From: Streptomyces fildesensis
GTDB lineage: Bacteria; Actinomycetota; Actinomycetes; Streptomycetales; Streptomycetaceae
Assembly (NCBI RefSeq): GCF_016107395.1
Contig: NZ_JAAIKO010000001.1
Location: 1-64,000, forward strand
Direction of reading: 5' to 3'
DNA length: 64,000 nucleotides
The translations under genes were made by a program, and so were the position numbers. Each line of letters opens with the position of its first letter. Position 1 is the stretch's first letter. Under the pieces are notes generated by a model, which was not told where the DNA came from, did not search any database, and worked only from the letters and a program-made list of their open reading frames with translations. Below, piece after piece: positions 21,406 through 29,957 of the stretch.

Positions 21406-24174
21406 ATGAGATTCTGGATTCTGGGCCCGATGGAGATCGGTGGGGACGACGGGCCGGAGGCCGGCCCCGACGGCGCCGCCACGCCCGCCGTCTCCTACAC
21501 ACCGCGCGCCGCCAAGCTGCGCGTCGTGCTGGCCGCCCTGCTGGTGCGGGCGAACGAGGTGGTGTCGGTCGAGAGCCTGATCGACGAGCTGTGGCAGGAC
21601 AACCCGCCGCGCACCGCCACCACGACCCTGCAGGTCTACGTCTCCCAGCTGCGCAAGCTGCTGCACTCCGCGGACCCCGAGCACGGCCGCGACACCCTGC
21701 TGACCCGCCCGCCCGGCTATCTGCTGCGGCTGGAGCCCGACCGGCTCGACATGACCACGTTCGAGGAGCTGCACGCCCGCGGACGCAAGGCCCTGGAGAC
21801 GGAGGACTACGCGTCCGCCGCGGAACTGCAGCAGCGGGCCATCGCGCTGTGGCGCGGACCGCTGCTCTCGGACACCCCGCACGGCCCGCTGCTGGGCGGT
21901 GCGGCGGTCCGGCTGACCGAGGCCCGGATGACGGCGCTCGACCAGCGGATCCGCGCGGACCTCCAGCTCGGCCGGCACCGCGGGCTCATCGCCGAACTGC
22001 AGTCCCTGGCCTCGGAGCACCCACTGCGCGAGGAGTTCCACGCCCATCTGATGGTGGCGCTGTACCGGACCGGCCGGCAGGCGGAGGCGCTGCGTACGTT
22101 CGGACGGGTGCGCCGCACCCTCGTCGACGAGCTGGCCATCGAGCCCGGCCCCCGGCTCCAGCGGCTGCACCGGCGCATTCTGGCCGGGGACGCGGCTCTG
22201 CTGAGCTCGGGCTCCAACGGTGGCAACGGCGGCGCAGTCGTCGTCGGAACGGCGACCGGGTCCGGATCCGGTGCTGCGGACGGGCCGGCGCAGAGCCTTC
22301 CCGAACGGCCCGCGTTCCAGGCCGTCACCTCGCTGCCCGCCGCGGACGGCGCGTTCACCGGCCGCGATGCGGTGCTCGCCGAGGTGGAGCGGCTGCTGCG
22401 GGACGCCCCGGCCGGGACCAGCGTCGCCCTCACCGGCAAGCCCGGCGTCGGCAAGACCGCGCTGGCCGTCGAGGCCGCGCACCGCAGCGCCGACGCCTTC
22501 CCCGACGGCCGGATCTTCCTCGACCTGGAACCCGACCCCGGACGGCCGCTCGGCGCGGCGGACGCGATGGCCCGGCTGCTGCGCCGCGCGGGAACGCAGG
22601 TCACCCTGCCCGCCGAGGCGCAGGACCTCCAGGACGCGCTGCGCCATCTGCTCACCGACCGCCGGATCCTGCTGGTCCTGGACAACGCCACCTCCGAGGC
22701 GCAGCTGCGCCCGCTGCTGCCCGCCACCGCGGGCTCCACCGCTCTCATCACCGGCCGCCGGCTGCCCGCCGGACTCGGCGGCGTCCGCCCGGTGGTACTG
22801 GACGCCCTCGGCCCCGAGGAGTCGCTGCGGCTCTTCGACGCGCTGGCGGGGCCCGGCCCGGCGGCCGCTGAGCCCGCTGCGGCGGCCGAGATCGTGGAGC
22901 TCTGCGGCCATCTGCCGCTCGCCGTGCACATCGCGGCCGCCCAGTTGCGCGCCCGGCCGCACTGGACCGCCGGTTCGCTCTCCGCCCGGCTGCGCGACGA
23001 ACGCTCCCGGCTGACCGAGCTCCAGCTCGGCGATCTCGACGTGCGCGGCACCCTGATGGTCGCCTATCTGGACTCCTCCCCCGCCGCGCAGCGCGCGTTC
23101 CGTCTCCTGGGGCTGCTGCCCGCAGGACCGTTCGGGCTGTGGGCGGCGGCCGCCGTCCTCGGTCTGGAGGAGGGCGAGGCCGGCCGGATCGTCGAGAACC
23201 TGGTCGACGGGCGGCTGTTGGAGGCGTCCGTGCACGACGGGCTCCGCCAGGGCCGCTACCACTTCCATGAGCTGCTGCGGATCCTCGCCACCGAACTCCT
23301 CGCCGCCGAGGAGACCCCGGAGTCGGCACGCGCCGCCACCGAGCGGATGTGCGAGGCGTACACGCAGGCCGCCGAGCGCGCCGACGCGGCGCTCACCCCG
23401 CGACCGGTGACCGGACCGGTGGCTGTCCCCGGTCCGGTCACCGACCACCCGCAGGAATGGTTCGCCCAGGAGCAGCCGGCCCTGGTGCACGCGGTCCGCG
23501 CGGCGCACGCCGCCGGGCTGTGGTCCGCCGCGCTGCGTCTCGTCGACGCCATGACCGGTTATCTGGAGGCGCACGCCTCCTGGGCCGACTGGCAGGCCAC
23601 CCACACCTTCGCGCTCGACGCCGCCCGGCAGAGCGGCGACCGGGCGGGCGAGGCCCGGATGCTGCGTTCGCTGGGTGACCTCGCCTGGCAGAACCGGCGG
23701 CTCGCCGAAGCCGCCGACCTGTACACGCGGGCCCGGGACACCGCGGAACTCTGCGACGACCCGTACGAGTACGGCCGCGCCCTGGTCGGCCTCGCCGACC
23801 TCCACCTGGACAACGGCGACACGTCCGCGGCCGCCGCCCTGCTCGAACCGGCCCTGGCCGCCCTCGCCGCCCCGGCCCGGGCCCGCGGCCGGTACGACGC
23901 GCTGCGCGCACTGGCCCTGCTCGCCCTGGAGGCGGAGGGCCCGGAAGCGGCCCGGGCCCGGTTCACCCAGTGCCTGGACCTCGCCACGGCGCTCAAGGAC
24001 CGCCGGCTGGAGGCGTACGCCCGCCGCGCGCTGCGGGCGTTGCGTGACCCGGCACCGGCCGCAGGCAAGCCCACCGACCTCGAAGTACGCCCCGGCATCT
24101 GGCGGCTGCGGGCCCCGGCGCCACGCCGGTCGCCGCTCCCGGCGCCCGGCCGTCTTTCGGCCCTTACCGCCTGA
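21406..24174 (+). CDS. Large SARP-family regulator (AfsR-like)
   Basis: A 922-residue activator with an OmpR-like winged-helix DNA-binding domain (residues 1-100, starting RFWILGPMEI), a bacterial transcriptional activation domain (about 105-250), an NB-ARC type ATPase with Walker A GKPGVGKTAL near 343 and LLVLDNA, and TPR-like repeats towards the C terminus (about 740-900). The order matches AfsR. The ATG at 21406 is preceded by GACGGGGG. SARPs bind direct repeats with 11- or 22-bp periodicity next to the -35 region and recruit polymerase, which fits the repeats found upstream of leftward operons here. It lies 91 bp after the AfsA-like gene. Confidence 0.95.
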   Translation: MRFWILGPMEIGGDDGPEAGPDGAATPAVSYTPRAAKLRVVLAALLVRANEVVSVESLIDELWQDNPPRTATTTLQVYVSQLRKLLHSADPEHGRDTLLTRPPGYLLRLEPDRLDMTTFEELHARGRKALETEDYASAAELQQRAIALWRGPLLSDTPHGPLLGGAAVRLTEARMTALDQRIRADLQLGRHRGLIAELQSLASEHPLREEFHAHLMVALYRTGRQAEALRTFGRVRRTLVDELAIEPGPRLQRLHRRILAGDAALLSSGSNGGNGGAVVVGTATGSGSGAADGPAQSLPERPAFQAVTSLPAADGAFTGRDAVLAEVERLLRDAPAGTSVALTGKPGVGKTALAVEAAHRSADAFPDGRIFLDLEPDPGRPLGAADAMARLLRRAGTQVTLPAEAQDLQDALRHLLTDRRILLVLDNATSEAQLRPLLPATAGSTALITGRRLPAGLGGVRPVVLDALGPEESLRLFDALAGPGPAAAEPAAAAEIVELCGHLPLAVHIAAAQLRARPHWTAGSLSARLRDERSRLTELQLGDLDVRGTLMVAYLDSSPAAQRAFRLLGLLPAGPFGLWAAAAVLGLEEGEAGRIVENLVDGRLLEASVHDGLRQGRYHFHELLRILATELLAAEETPESARAATERMCEAYTQAAERADAALTPRPVTGPVAVPGPVTDHPQEWFAQEQPALVHAVRAAHAAGLWSAALRLVDAMTGYLEAHASWADWQATHTFALDAARQSGDRAGEARMLRSLGDLAWQNRRLAEAADLYTRARDTAELCDDPYEYGRALVGLADLHLDNGDTSAAAALLEPALAALAAPARARGRYDALRALALLALEAEGPEAARARFTQCLDLATALKDRRLEAYARRALRALRDPAPAAGKPTDLEVRPGIWRLRAPAPRRSPLPAPGRLSALTA

Positions 24175-24256
24175 TCCGCACGCCCGGCGCCAGGTTTTAG
24201 TACTGCTTTGGCCGAGGGGCCGACCATGACCGCGTCCTATGAGGGCAGGGGGAACG

Positions 24257-26521
24257 ATGCCGGTATCGCAGCAGGAACGGGAACGGCGGCACGACCGCCC
24301 GCAGGCCGGTCCTGAACGGTTCGGACCGCGCCGGAGTCTGGTCGGGCGGGAGACGGAAACGGTCGTACTGGCCGGGCGGTTGCGGGATCCGTCGGTGCGG
24401 CTGCTGACCCTGACGGGGCCCGCCGGGGTCGGGAAGAGCCGGCTCGCGGCGGAGGCCGCCGCCGGGGCGGCGGACTTCTTCGACGAGGTGCGGTGCGTGG
24501 ACCTGGCGCGGGAGGCGCTGCCCGACCGGGTGCCGGACGGGCACGTGCTGCTCGTCCTCGACGGCTGCGACCAGCCGGACGTCCCCCCGGTCGCCGGGAT
24601 CGGCGAACTCATCGCGTCCAACGATCACTTGGTGGTGCTGGCCACCGGCCAGGAGCCGCTGCGCGTCTACGGGGAGCGGCTGCTGCCCGTCGCACCGCTG
24701 CCGGTGCCGGAGACGGCCGCAGCGGCGGAACCCGATGTGCAGGAGGTCCAGGACGTTCCGTCGGTCGCGCTGTTCATCCGGCGGGCCCGGGACGCCGACC
24801 CCGGCTTCGCGCTGACGGCGGAGAACGTCGCGGCCGTCGCGGAGATCTGCGCTCTGCTGGAGGGGCTGCCGCTCGCCGTCGAGCTGGCCGCCGGGCGGCT
24901 GCGGCTGTTCCCGCCGCACGTCCTGCTCACCCGGCTGCGGCACCGGACCACGATCCTGGCCGGCGGCCCGCTGGACGCGCCGGAACGGCACCGGTCGCTG
25001 ACGGCGCTCGCGCGATGGAGCTGCCGGCAGCTGGACCCCGGACAGCGCGCGCACCTGGAGCAGCTGGCCGTCTTCGAGCGGGGATTCGGACTGGCGATGC
25101 TGGTCCGGGTGGGCGCCGAGGACGTGCTGGAGACGCTGATCGACAAGAACCTGCTGACCGTCGTCGACCAGGAGCTGGGCGAGCCCCGGTTCGCCGTCCC
25201 CGAGCCGGTGCGGTCGTTCCTGCTCACCGAACTGGAGCAGGCGGGCGGCACCGACGCGGCGCTGGACCGGCACGCGAGCGAGTACCAGCGGCTGGTGACG
25301 GCCACCGAACCGCGGCTGGCCGGCACCGAACAGGAGAAGTGGCTCGGGGTCCTGGCCGCGGAGAGCGGCAACATCAGCGCGGCGCTGCGCCGGCTGCGCG
25401 CCCGCGGCGACCGGGAGGCCGTCGCGGCGCTGGTCACCGCGTGCCGGCAGCCGTGGCTCGTCCAGGGGCGGCTGCGCGAGGGCCTCGACTGGTGCGACGG
25501 CCTCGCCGAGGACGGGCCGGGTGACGGCGGCGGAACGCTGCCGGAGCCGGTGCGGGCCCGGCTCGTCGACCTGTCGGGCACCTTCACCGCGGCGCTCGGC
25601 GACCCGGACATGGCGGTACGGCGGCACCGCCGCGCGCTCGCGCTGTGCAAGCGGCTCGGCGACCGCCGGCAGGGCGCGCTGGTGACGGCGCGGATGGGCA
25701 GGGCGCTGCTGCTCCTGGGCGATCCGTCCGGGGCGCAGGCGGCGCTCGGCCCCGCGCTGGCCACCCTGGAGTCGCTGGGCGCGGCGGGACCCGCGGCCGA
25801 GGCCGGCACCGCCCTGGCCGGGGCGCTGCGCGTCCAGGGCGAGACCCGTAAGGGCAAGGAGCTGCTGGACCGCGCGCTCGACGCGTACCGGCGGATCCGC
25901 GACCCGCGCGGACTGGCGACCGCGCTGCGCGAGTCCGCGGCCTTCGCCGAGGACGCCGGGGACCTGGACGCGGCGGACCGTGCGTTGCGCGAGAGCCTGC
26001 GGCTGTACGACTCGATCGGCGAGCGCACCGAACTCCCCGCCACCCTGGAGTCGTTCGCCTTGCTGCTGCTCCGCGCCTCCCCCGGCCAGCAGCCGCGCGC
26101 CGTCCGGCTGATCGCGGCCGCCGACGCGCTGCGCCGCGGCTTCGGCGGCAAGGTGCCCGACGAGCGGTGGGGGGTGCTGGAGGAGGCGCTGGCCGGACTG
26201 CGGGAGCGGCTGCACTGGACGGGCTTCGCCACCGCGTGGGCCGAGGGGCTGCGGCTGGCGCCCGGCGCGGCCGTGGCGGAGGCGCTGGCGGCGGCCGTGC
26301 CCGCCCCGCACGCCGAGCAGGAGAGCCCGGCGGCCCAGCCGCTCACCCCGCGCCAGGTCCAGGTCGCGATGCTCGTCTCGGAGGGTCTGACCAACCGGCA
26401 GATAGCCGGTCAGCTCGGCATTTCCGAATGGACGGTGGTCAACCACGTCCGCCAGGTGATGCGCCGGCTCAACTGCACCTCCCGGGTGCAGGTGGCCTGG
26501 TCGGTCGGCCGATGGCCGTAA
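24257..26521 (+). CDS. LAL-like regulator with AfsR-type ATPase and LuxR HTH
   Basis: A 754-residue regulator: Walker A GPAGVGKSRLAAEA near residue 54, VLLVLDGCDQ as Walker B, ELCGLP-like segment ICALLEGLPLAVELAAGRLR, a TPR-like middle, and C-terminal LuxR helix-turn-helix LTPRQVQVAMLVSEGLTNRQIAGQLGISEWTV (residues 694-752). The start at 24257 follows GGGGGAACG; ATG 24239 is in frame but has no better site. The next gene begins inside its last four codons, so the AMP-ligase-like protein is translationally coupled to it. This unusual pairing of a regulator and an enzyme-like protein may mean the latter supplies or senses a ligand. Confidence 0.9.
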   Translation: MPVSQQERERRHDRPQAGPERFGPRRSLVGRETETVVLAGRLRDPSVRLLTLTGPAGVGKSRLAAEAAAGAADFFDEVRCVDLAREALPDRVPDGHVLLVLDGCDQPDVPPVAGIGELIASNDHLVVLATGQEPLRVYGERLLPVAPLPVPETAAAAEPDVQEVQDVPSVALFIRRARDADPGFALTAENVAAVAEICALLEGLPLAVELAAGRLRLFPPHVLLTRLRHRTTILAGGPLDAPERHRSLTALARWSCRQLDPGQRAHLEQLAVFERGFGLAMLVRVGAEDVLETLIDKNLLTVVDQELGEPRFAVPEPVRSFLLTELEQAGGTDAALDRHASEYQRLVTATEPRLAGTEQEKWLGVLAAESGNISAALRRLRARGDREAVAALVTACRQPWLVQGRLREGLDWCDGLAEDGPGDGGGTLPEPVRARLVDLSGTFTAALGDPDMAVRRHRRALALCKRLGDRRQGALVTARMGRALLLLGDPSGAQAALGPALATLESLGAAGPAAEAGTALAGALRVQGETRKGKELLDRALDAYRRIRDPRGLATALRESAAFAEDAGDLDAADRALRESLRLYDSIGERTELPATLESFALLLLRASPGQQPRAVRLIAAADALRRGFGGKVPDERWGVLEEALAGLRERLHWTGFATAWAEGLRLAPGAAVAEALAAAVPAPHAEQESPAAQPLTPRQVQVAMLVSEGLTNRQIAGQLGISEWTVVNHVRQVMRRLNCTSRVQVAWSVGRWP

Positions 26522-28302
26522 CCGTGAACGGGCGTACGGAGACGGCCGCGGACCCGGCGGAGCAGGCGACCGGACACCTGTCCGGGCTGCTGGCCGCCGT
26601 CGCACCGCCCGAGGAGGTGGCGGCCCGGTTCCGGGCCGAGGGCTGGTGGCGGGACGAGACGTTCCTGTACGACCTGTACCGGACCGCGGCCACCGATCCC
26701 GGCCGGCCCGCGATCGTCTCCCAGCGGATCCACCGCCCCGCCGACCGCCGTACGGTCACCGTCAGCTACGCACAACTCGCGCTGTACGTCGACCGGTTCG
26801 CCGCCGCGCTCGACCGTCTCGGGATCGGCGCGGGCGATCCGGTCGCCTTCCAGCTGCCGAGCTGGTGGGAGGCCGCCGCGCTCACCCTGGCCTGTCTGCG
26901 GGTGGGCGCGCTCGCCGTTCCCGTCCTGCCGACCGTGCGCGCGCACGGCCTGGAGCGGATCCTGGAGGGCAGCCGGGCCCGGATCTGTGTGGTGCCCGAC
27001 GTCTGGGAGGGCTTCCCGCACGCGCAGGCCCTCGCCGATCTCGCCCCGGCGCTGCCCTGGCTGCGGCACCGCGTGGTGATCGGTGACGCCGCCGCGACAG
27101 GAGCCCTCGACTTCGCCGGGTACTTCCAGCGCACCCCGCACGAACGCGGCCCGCGGGCACGGCGGTTGGGCCTGCGCTCCGACCGGGCGGACCGGATCAG
27201 CCTCATGATCACCGTCATGAGCCTGGGCGACGCCTACGCCGCCGCCCTGCACACCCCCAACACCCTGTACGCGAACATCAGCACCCAGCGGGACCCTGCG
27301 GGACCGGGCCGGCGGCCGGGCGAGGTCTTCTACTCGGCGCTGCCGCTCACCTCCCTCGCCTCGCTGCTCTACAGCGTCTGCTGGCCGCTCGCGGTCGGCG
27401 GCACCGGGGTCTACCAGGACGTCTGGGATCCGGGCAGCTGCCTCGACCTGATGGCCGCCGCCGGGGTCAACCAGGCGTACGCGGCGCCCGTCTACTGGTC
27501 CGAGGTGCTCGCCGCGCAGCAGCACCGCCCCCGCGAGCTCGGCGCCCTGCGCCTGCTGCTCTCCGGCGGGCGCACCAGCACACCGGCCCAGCTGCTCGCC
27601 GATCTGCCGGGGGCGCTGGGCGCCCCGGTCCGTACCGTCTGGGGCGCCCCGGAGCTGGGCATGGGCACGGTGACCCGCGGCGACACCCCGGCCGAGCGCA
27701 ACGCCGAGAGCGACGGGCGCCCGCTGCCGGGTCTTGAGGTCTCCGTGGTGCCCGCCGAGGGCGTCGGCGACGCGCGGACGTCCCAGCTCCGGGTCCGCGG
27801 TCCCTCCGTCTGCCTGGCGACGTGGCAGCGCGGCGGCGGACCGGCCCCGCTGATCACCTGGGACCGCGACGAGGGCTGGCTCGACACCGGGGACCTCGCC
27901 AAGGCCGACGGTCTCGGCGGCGTCCAGGTGATGCGGCGGGCCGGTGAGCGGCTGGGCGGCATCTTCCTGGTGCCGGTGGCCGAGCTGGAGGAGCGGCTGC
28001 TCACCCATCCCCGGGTGCGCGAGGCCGCGGTGGTCGGCTACGTCGATCCGGAGTACGGCGAGATGCCGTGCGCCGTCGTCGTGCCCACCACCGAGGCGGA
28101 ACCGCCCGGCCTCGTCGAACTGCGGGACCATCTGGCCGGCCGGGGCGTCGCCGCCGCGTTCCTGCCGACCCGGCTGGAGCTGGTCGGTTCGCTGCCCAGG
28201 GACGACCGGGGCGAGCTGCGCAAGGAGGGCCTGCGCAGCTGGCTCGCCCGCATCCGGCCGGGCGTGCCCCGCCCGGTCCCGGTCCCCGCGCCCGACGCGT
28301 AG
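26512..28302 (+). CDS. AMP-forming acyl-CoA synthetase-like protein, catalytic motifs degenerate
   Basis: A 596-residue ANL-superfamily protein. The fold is evident from SYAQLALYVDRFAAALDRLG, WDRDEGWLDTGDLAK (near 459) and the C-terminal HPRVREAAVVGYVDPEYGE. However, the P-loop position normally YTSGTTGxPKG reads ITVMSLGDAYAAA (near 230), the YGxTE motif reads WGAPELG, and the C-terminal GKxxK with the catalytic Lys reads GELRK (near 566). Loss of both the phosphate loop and the adenylation Lys argues that it does not adenylate normally. The ATG at 26512 overlaps the LAL gene by 10 bp. It may be a binding or sensing protein, or catalyse only a half-reaction. Confidence 0.8.
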   Translation: MAVTVNGRTETAADPAEQATGHLSGLLAAVAPPEEVAARFRAEGWWRDETFLYDLYRTAATDPGRPAIVSQRIHRPADRRTVTVSYAQLALYVDRFAAALDRLGIGAGDPVAFQLPSWWEAAALTLACLRVGALAVPVLPTVRAHGLERILEGSRARICVVPDVWEGFPHAQALADLAPALPWLRHRVVIGDAAATGALDFAGYFQRTPHERGPRARRLGLRSDRADRISLMITVMSLGDAYAAALHTPNTLYANISTQRDPAGPGRRPGEVFYSALPLTSLASLLYSVCWPLAVGGTGVYQDVWDPGSCLDLMAAAGVNQAYAAPVYWSEVLAAQQHRPRELGALRLLLSGGRTSTPAQLLADLPGALGAPVRTVWGAPELGMGTVTRGDTPAERNAESDGRPLPGLEVSVVPAEGVGDARTSQLRVRGPSVCLATWQRGGGPAPLITWDRDEGWLDTGDLAKADGLGGVQVMRRAGERLGGIFLVPVAELEERLLTHPRVREAAVVGYVDPEYGEMPCAVVVPTTEAEPPGLVELRDHLAGRGVAAAFLPTRLELVGSLPRDDRGELRKEGLRSWLARIRPGVPRPVPVPAPDA

Positions 28303-28328
28303 GGCCGGTTCATGGTGCGGGGGCCGGG

Positions 28329-29282
28329 TTACTCCGACAGGCCGGAGATCCGGATCGCGAACGCGGCGAGTTCGTCGCGCCAGCCGGGGGCGAGCGGCGC
28401 GGCGTCCACGACGCGGTCGGCACGGGCGACGAGCTGGGAGATGATCCGCTCCGCCGTGTCCCGCTCCTCCGTGCCGAGCAGCACCTCGCGCAGCATCTGG
28501 GCGTCCCAGTCGTAACCGGGCCCGCCCTCCAGGAAGCCGCGCAGCCGCCAGGCGGCGTGCAGCGGGCGGGCGTAGTCCCGGTACGAGGCGGCGAGGTCCT
28601 GCCGGCCGGCCAGCGCGGCGCCGAGCTGCAGCGGGTGGTGCAGGGCGTACCAGCCCGCCCCGCAGCCCTTGGCGCAGCCCGCGATGCAGCGGCCCGGCCA
28701 CGGGTCGTCGAGGTACTCGGTCGCGCAGGCGGCGTCGGTGTGGGCGCCGATGACGCGCTCGGTGCGCAGCTCGTCCCACAGCTGCCACGCGGCGGCGGGC
28801 AGCCGGGACGCGAGCCGGTCCGCGTAGGCGAGCGCCAGATCGCCCGCGAGCACCGCGGTGCCCTCGCCGAAGCGCCGGGACTCACCGCGCCAGCCGCTGC
28901 GCTCGTGCTCGGCGGCGTGGCTGACGTGCAGGGTGGGGATGCCGTGCCGCAGCGGGGCGTTGTCGCGGATGTCGCTGCGGATGAGGAAGCAGGTGTCGAG
29001 CAGTTCCAGCGCGGCCGCCGCGTCGACGATCGCGGTCGAGGTGGGGTCGCCGCCCGCGGCGAGGTAGCCGGTGACGCAGATGGCGGGGCGGACCCGGTCG
29101 CCGCCCGCCCGCACCAGCTCGGTGATCGAACCGACCAGGCTCGCCGCCCTCGGGTTCACCGCGTGCCAGCGGTCGAACTCCCCGGCCAGCAGGCCGCGCA
29201 GCCGCTCCTCCACCTGGTCGAGCAGTCCGGCACGCAGTTGCCCGGGGACGGATGTCTTCGGCGGCAGAGGATGCGTGGTCAT
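28329..29282 (-). CDS. Polyprenyl synthetase-like protein with degenerate Asp motifs
   Basis: A 317-residue all-helical isoprenoid-synthase family protein. The family is recognised from ALELLDTCFLIRSDIRDN near residue 95-106 and GDLALAYADRLA. The first Asp-rich motif, normally DDxxD in HDDIMD, is SDIRD; the second, normally DDxxD after GxAFQ, is replaced by WRLRGFLEG near 241, with no Asp pair. Chain-elongating prenyl transfer needs both motifs to bind magnesium-diphosphate, so ordinary activity is unlikely. The ATG at 29282 has GGGAGG 8 nt upstream. It is divergent from the Asn-rich peptide operon with 292 bp between. It may be a pseudoenzyme, a partner subunit, or an enzyme with altered chemistry. 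Confidence 0.8.
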   Translation of the reverse strand: MTTHPLPPKTSVPGQLRAGLLDQVEERLRGLLAGEFDRWHAVNPRAASLVGSITELVRAGGDRVRPAICVTGYLAAGGDPTSTAIVDAAAALELLDTCFLIRSDIRDNAPLRHGIPTLHVSHAAEHERSGWRGESRRFGEGTAVLAGDLALAYADRLASRLPAAAWQLWDELRTERVIGAHTDAACATEYLDDPWPGRCIAGCAKGCGAGWYALHHPLQLGAALAGRQDLAASYRDYARPLHAAWRLRGFLEGGPGYDWDAQMLREVLLGTEERDTAERIISQLVARADRVVDAAPLAPGWRDELAAFAIRISGLSE

Positions 29283-29429
29283 GATGAGCCTCCCTGGATC
29301 GGCTGCTCCGAGCCTTCCGGGGCGGTCGGTGCCGCTCAAGGGCGGTGGGCGGCCCGCCGGCCGAAACGGCCGCGCGGCGGCTTCCGAAGAGCCCGTTCCC
29401 TGCCATCCGCGGGAGCGCCCGGCAGGGGG

Positions 29430-29469
29430 TTGCTATGCGCTTGTCATGGCGCCGTGGTCCGGCACAAAC
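29430..29469 (+). promoter_or_regulatory. Candidate promoter upstream of the Asn-rich peptide gene
   Basis: TTGCTA at 29430 and TTGTCATGGC at 29441, the latter a possible -35 box (TTGTCA). The 12-mer CTTGTCATGGCG recurs at 35921-35932 in the divergent region before the PptT-like gene, there also next to a TTGCTA (reverse strand, 35935-35940). Shared sequence suggests a common promoter class. No convincing -10 was identified. Confidence 0.35.
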
Positions 29470-29574
29470 CCCGCGCATACCCGGCTTTAGCGCGGTGTCG
29501 GTTCATGGGGGTGCTGCTCGACGCGGGCAGACCGGGCACCACGCCCGACCCACAGCACTGCTGCAGGAGGACTC

Positions 29575-29820
29575 GTGTCCAACAACTCGTCGAACAACAA
29601 CAACGACTCGAACAACAGCAACAACAGCTCCAACAACAACGCGAACGTGAACAACAACGCGACCACGAACTTCGCGGACAACAACAACAGCAACATGAAC
29701 AACAACGACTCGAACAACAACGGCAACAACAACGCCAACACCCCGCGCCTGCAGAGCGTCGTCCCGGCCGACCTCGCGCAGATCCTCGAGGACATCGACG
29801 CGGACAACGGCGACGCGTGA
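29575..29820 (+). CDS. Asparagine-rich 81-residue peptide, candidate RiPP precursor
   Basis: A GTG-started gene with a near-perfect ribosome binding site (GGAGGACTC). It encodes 81 residues of which 33 are Asn; 32 of these lie in residues 3-55 as runs of two to four broken by Ser, Ala, Asp, Thr and single Val, Phe, Met and Gly. The last 25 residues (TPRLQSVVPADLAQILEDID and following) look like an amphipathic acidic helix. There is no signal peptide, and no Cys. The next genes rightward are a borosin-type methyltransferase fold and a metallopeptidase in the same direction. The likely reading is a precursor whose Asn-rich part is the core and whose C-terminal helix is the recognition part, the reverse of the usual order; a structural or storage role cannot be excluded. 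Confidence 0.8.
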   Translation: MSNNSSNNNNDSNNSNNSSNNNANVNNNATTNFADNNNSNMNNNDSNNNGNNNANTPRLQSVVPADLAQILEDIDADNGDA

Positions 29821-29913
29821 CACCGCCGGGGCGGTGCGGTCCTGACGACCGCCCCGCGCACACGCACCGCCCCGCGCACACGCACCGCCCCGCGCACCCG
29901 CACCCGCACCCGC
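29821..29913 (+). repeat. Hairpins and 18-bp tandem repeats between peptide and methyltransferase genes
   Basis: Directly after the peptide stop, CACCGC (29821-29826) pairs with GCGGTG (29831-29836), and GCGGTC pairs with GACCGC just beyond. Three 18-bp units (ACCGCCCCGCGCACACGC) follow at 29848-29865, 29866-29883 and 29884-29901, the last with one change, then ACCCGC hexamers to 29913. A leaky hairpin here would let the peptide be made in excess over the enzymes, as in many RiPP operons. Confidence 0.7.
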
Positions 29914-29957
29914 ACCACCCCGCCGTAGCGCGGCACCGCCACCGGGAAGGAACCGCG

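Noticed and set aside
20980-24621. 1213-codon minus-strand frame opposite the SARP gene
   Set aside because: No recognisable domain and Arg-rich low-complexity composition, while the plus strand encodes an intact SARP.
29575-29820. Asn-rich frame as a low-complexity artefact
   Set aside because: It has a near-perfect GGAGG ribosome binding site, uses AAC codons consistently, ends in a non-repetitive helix and heads an operon, so it was kept as a real gene.
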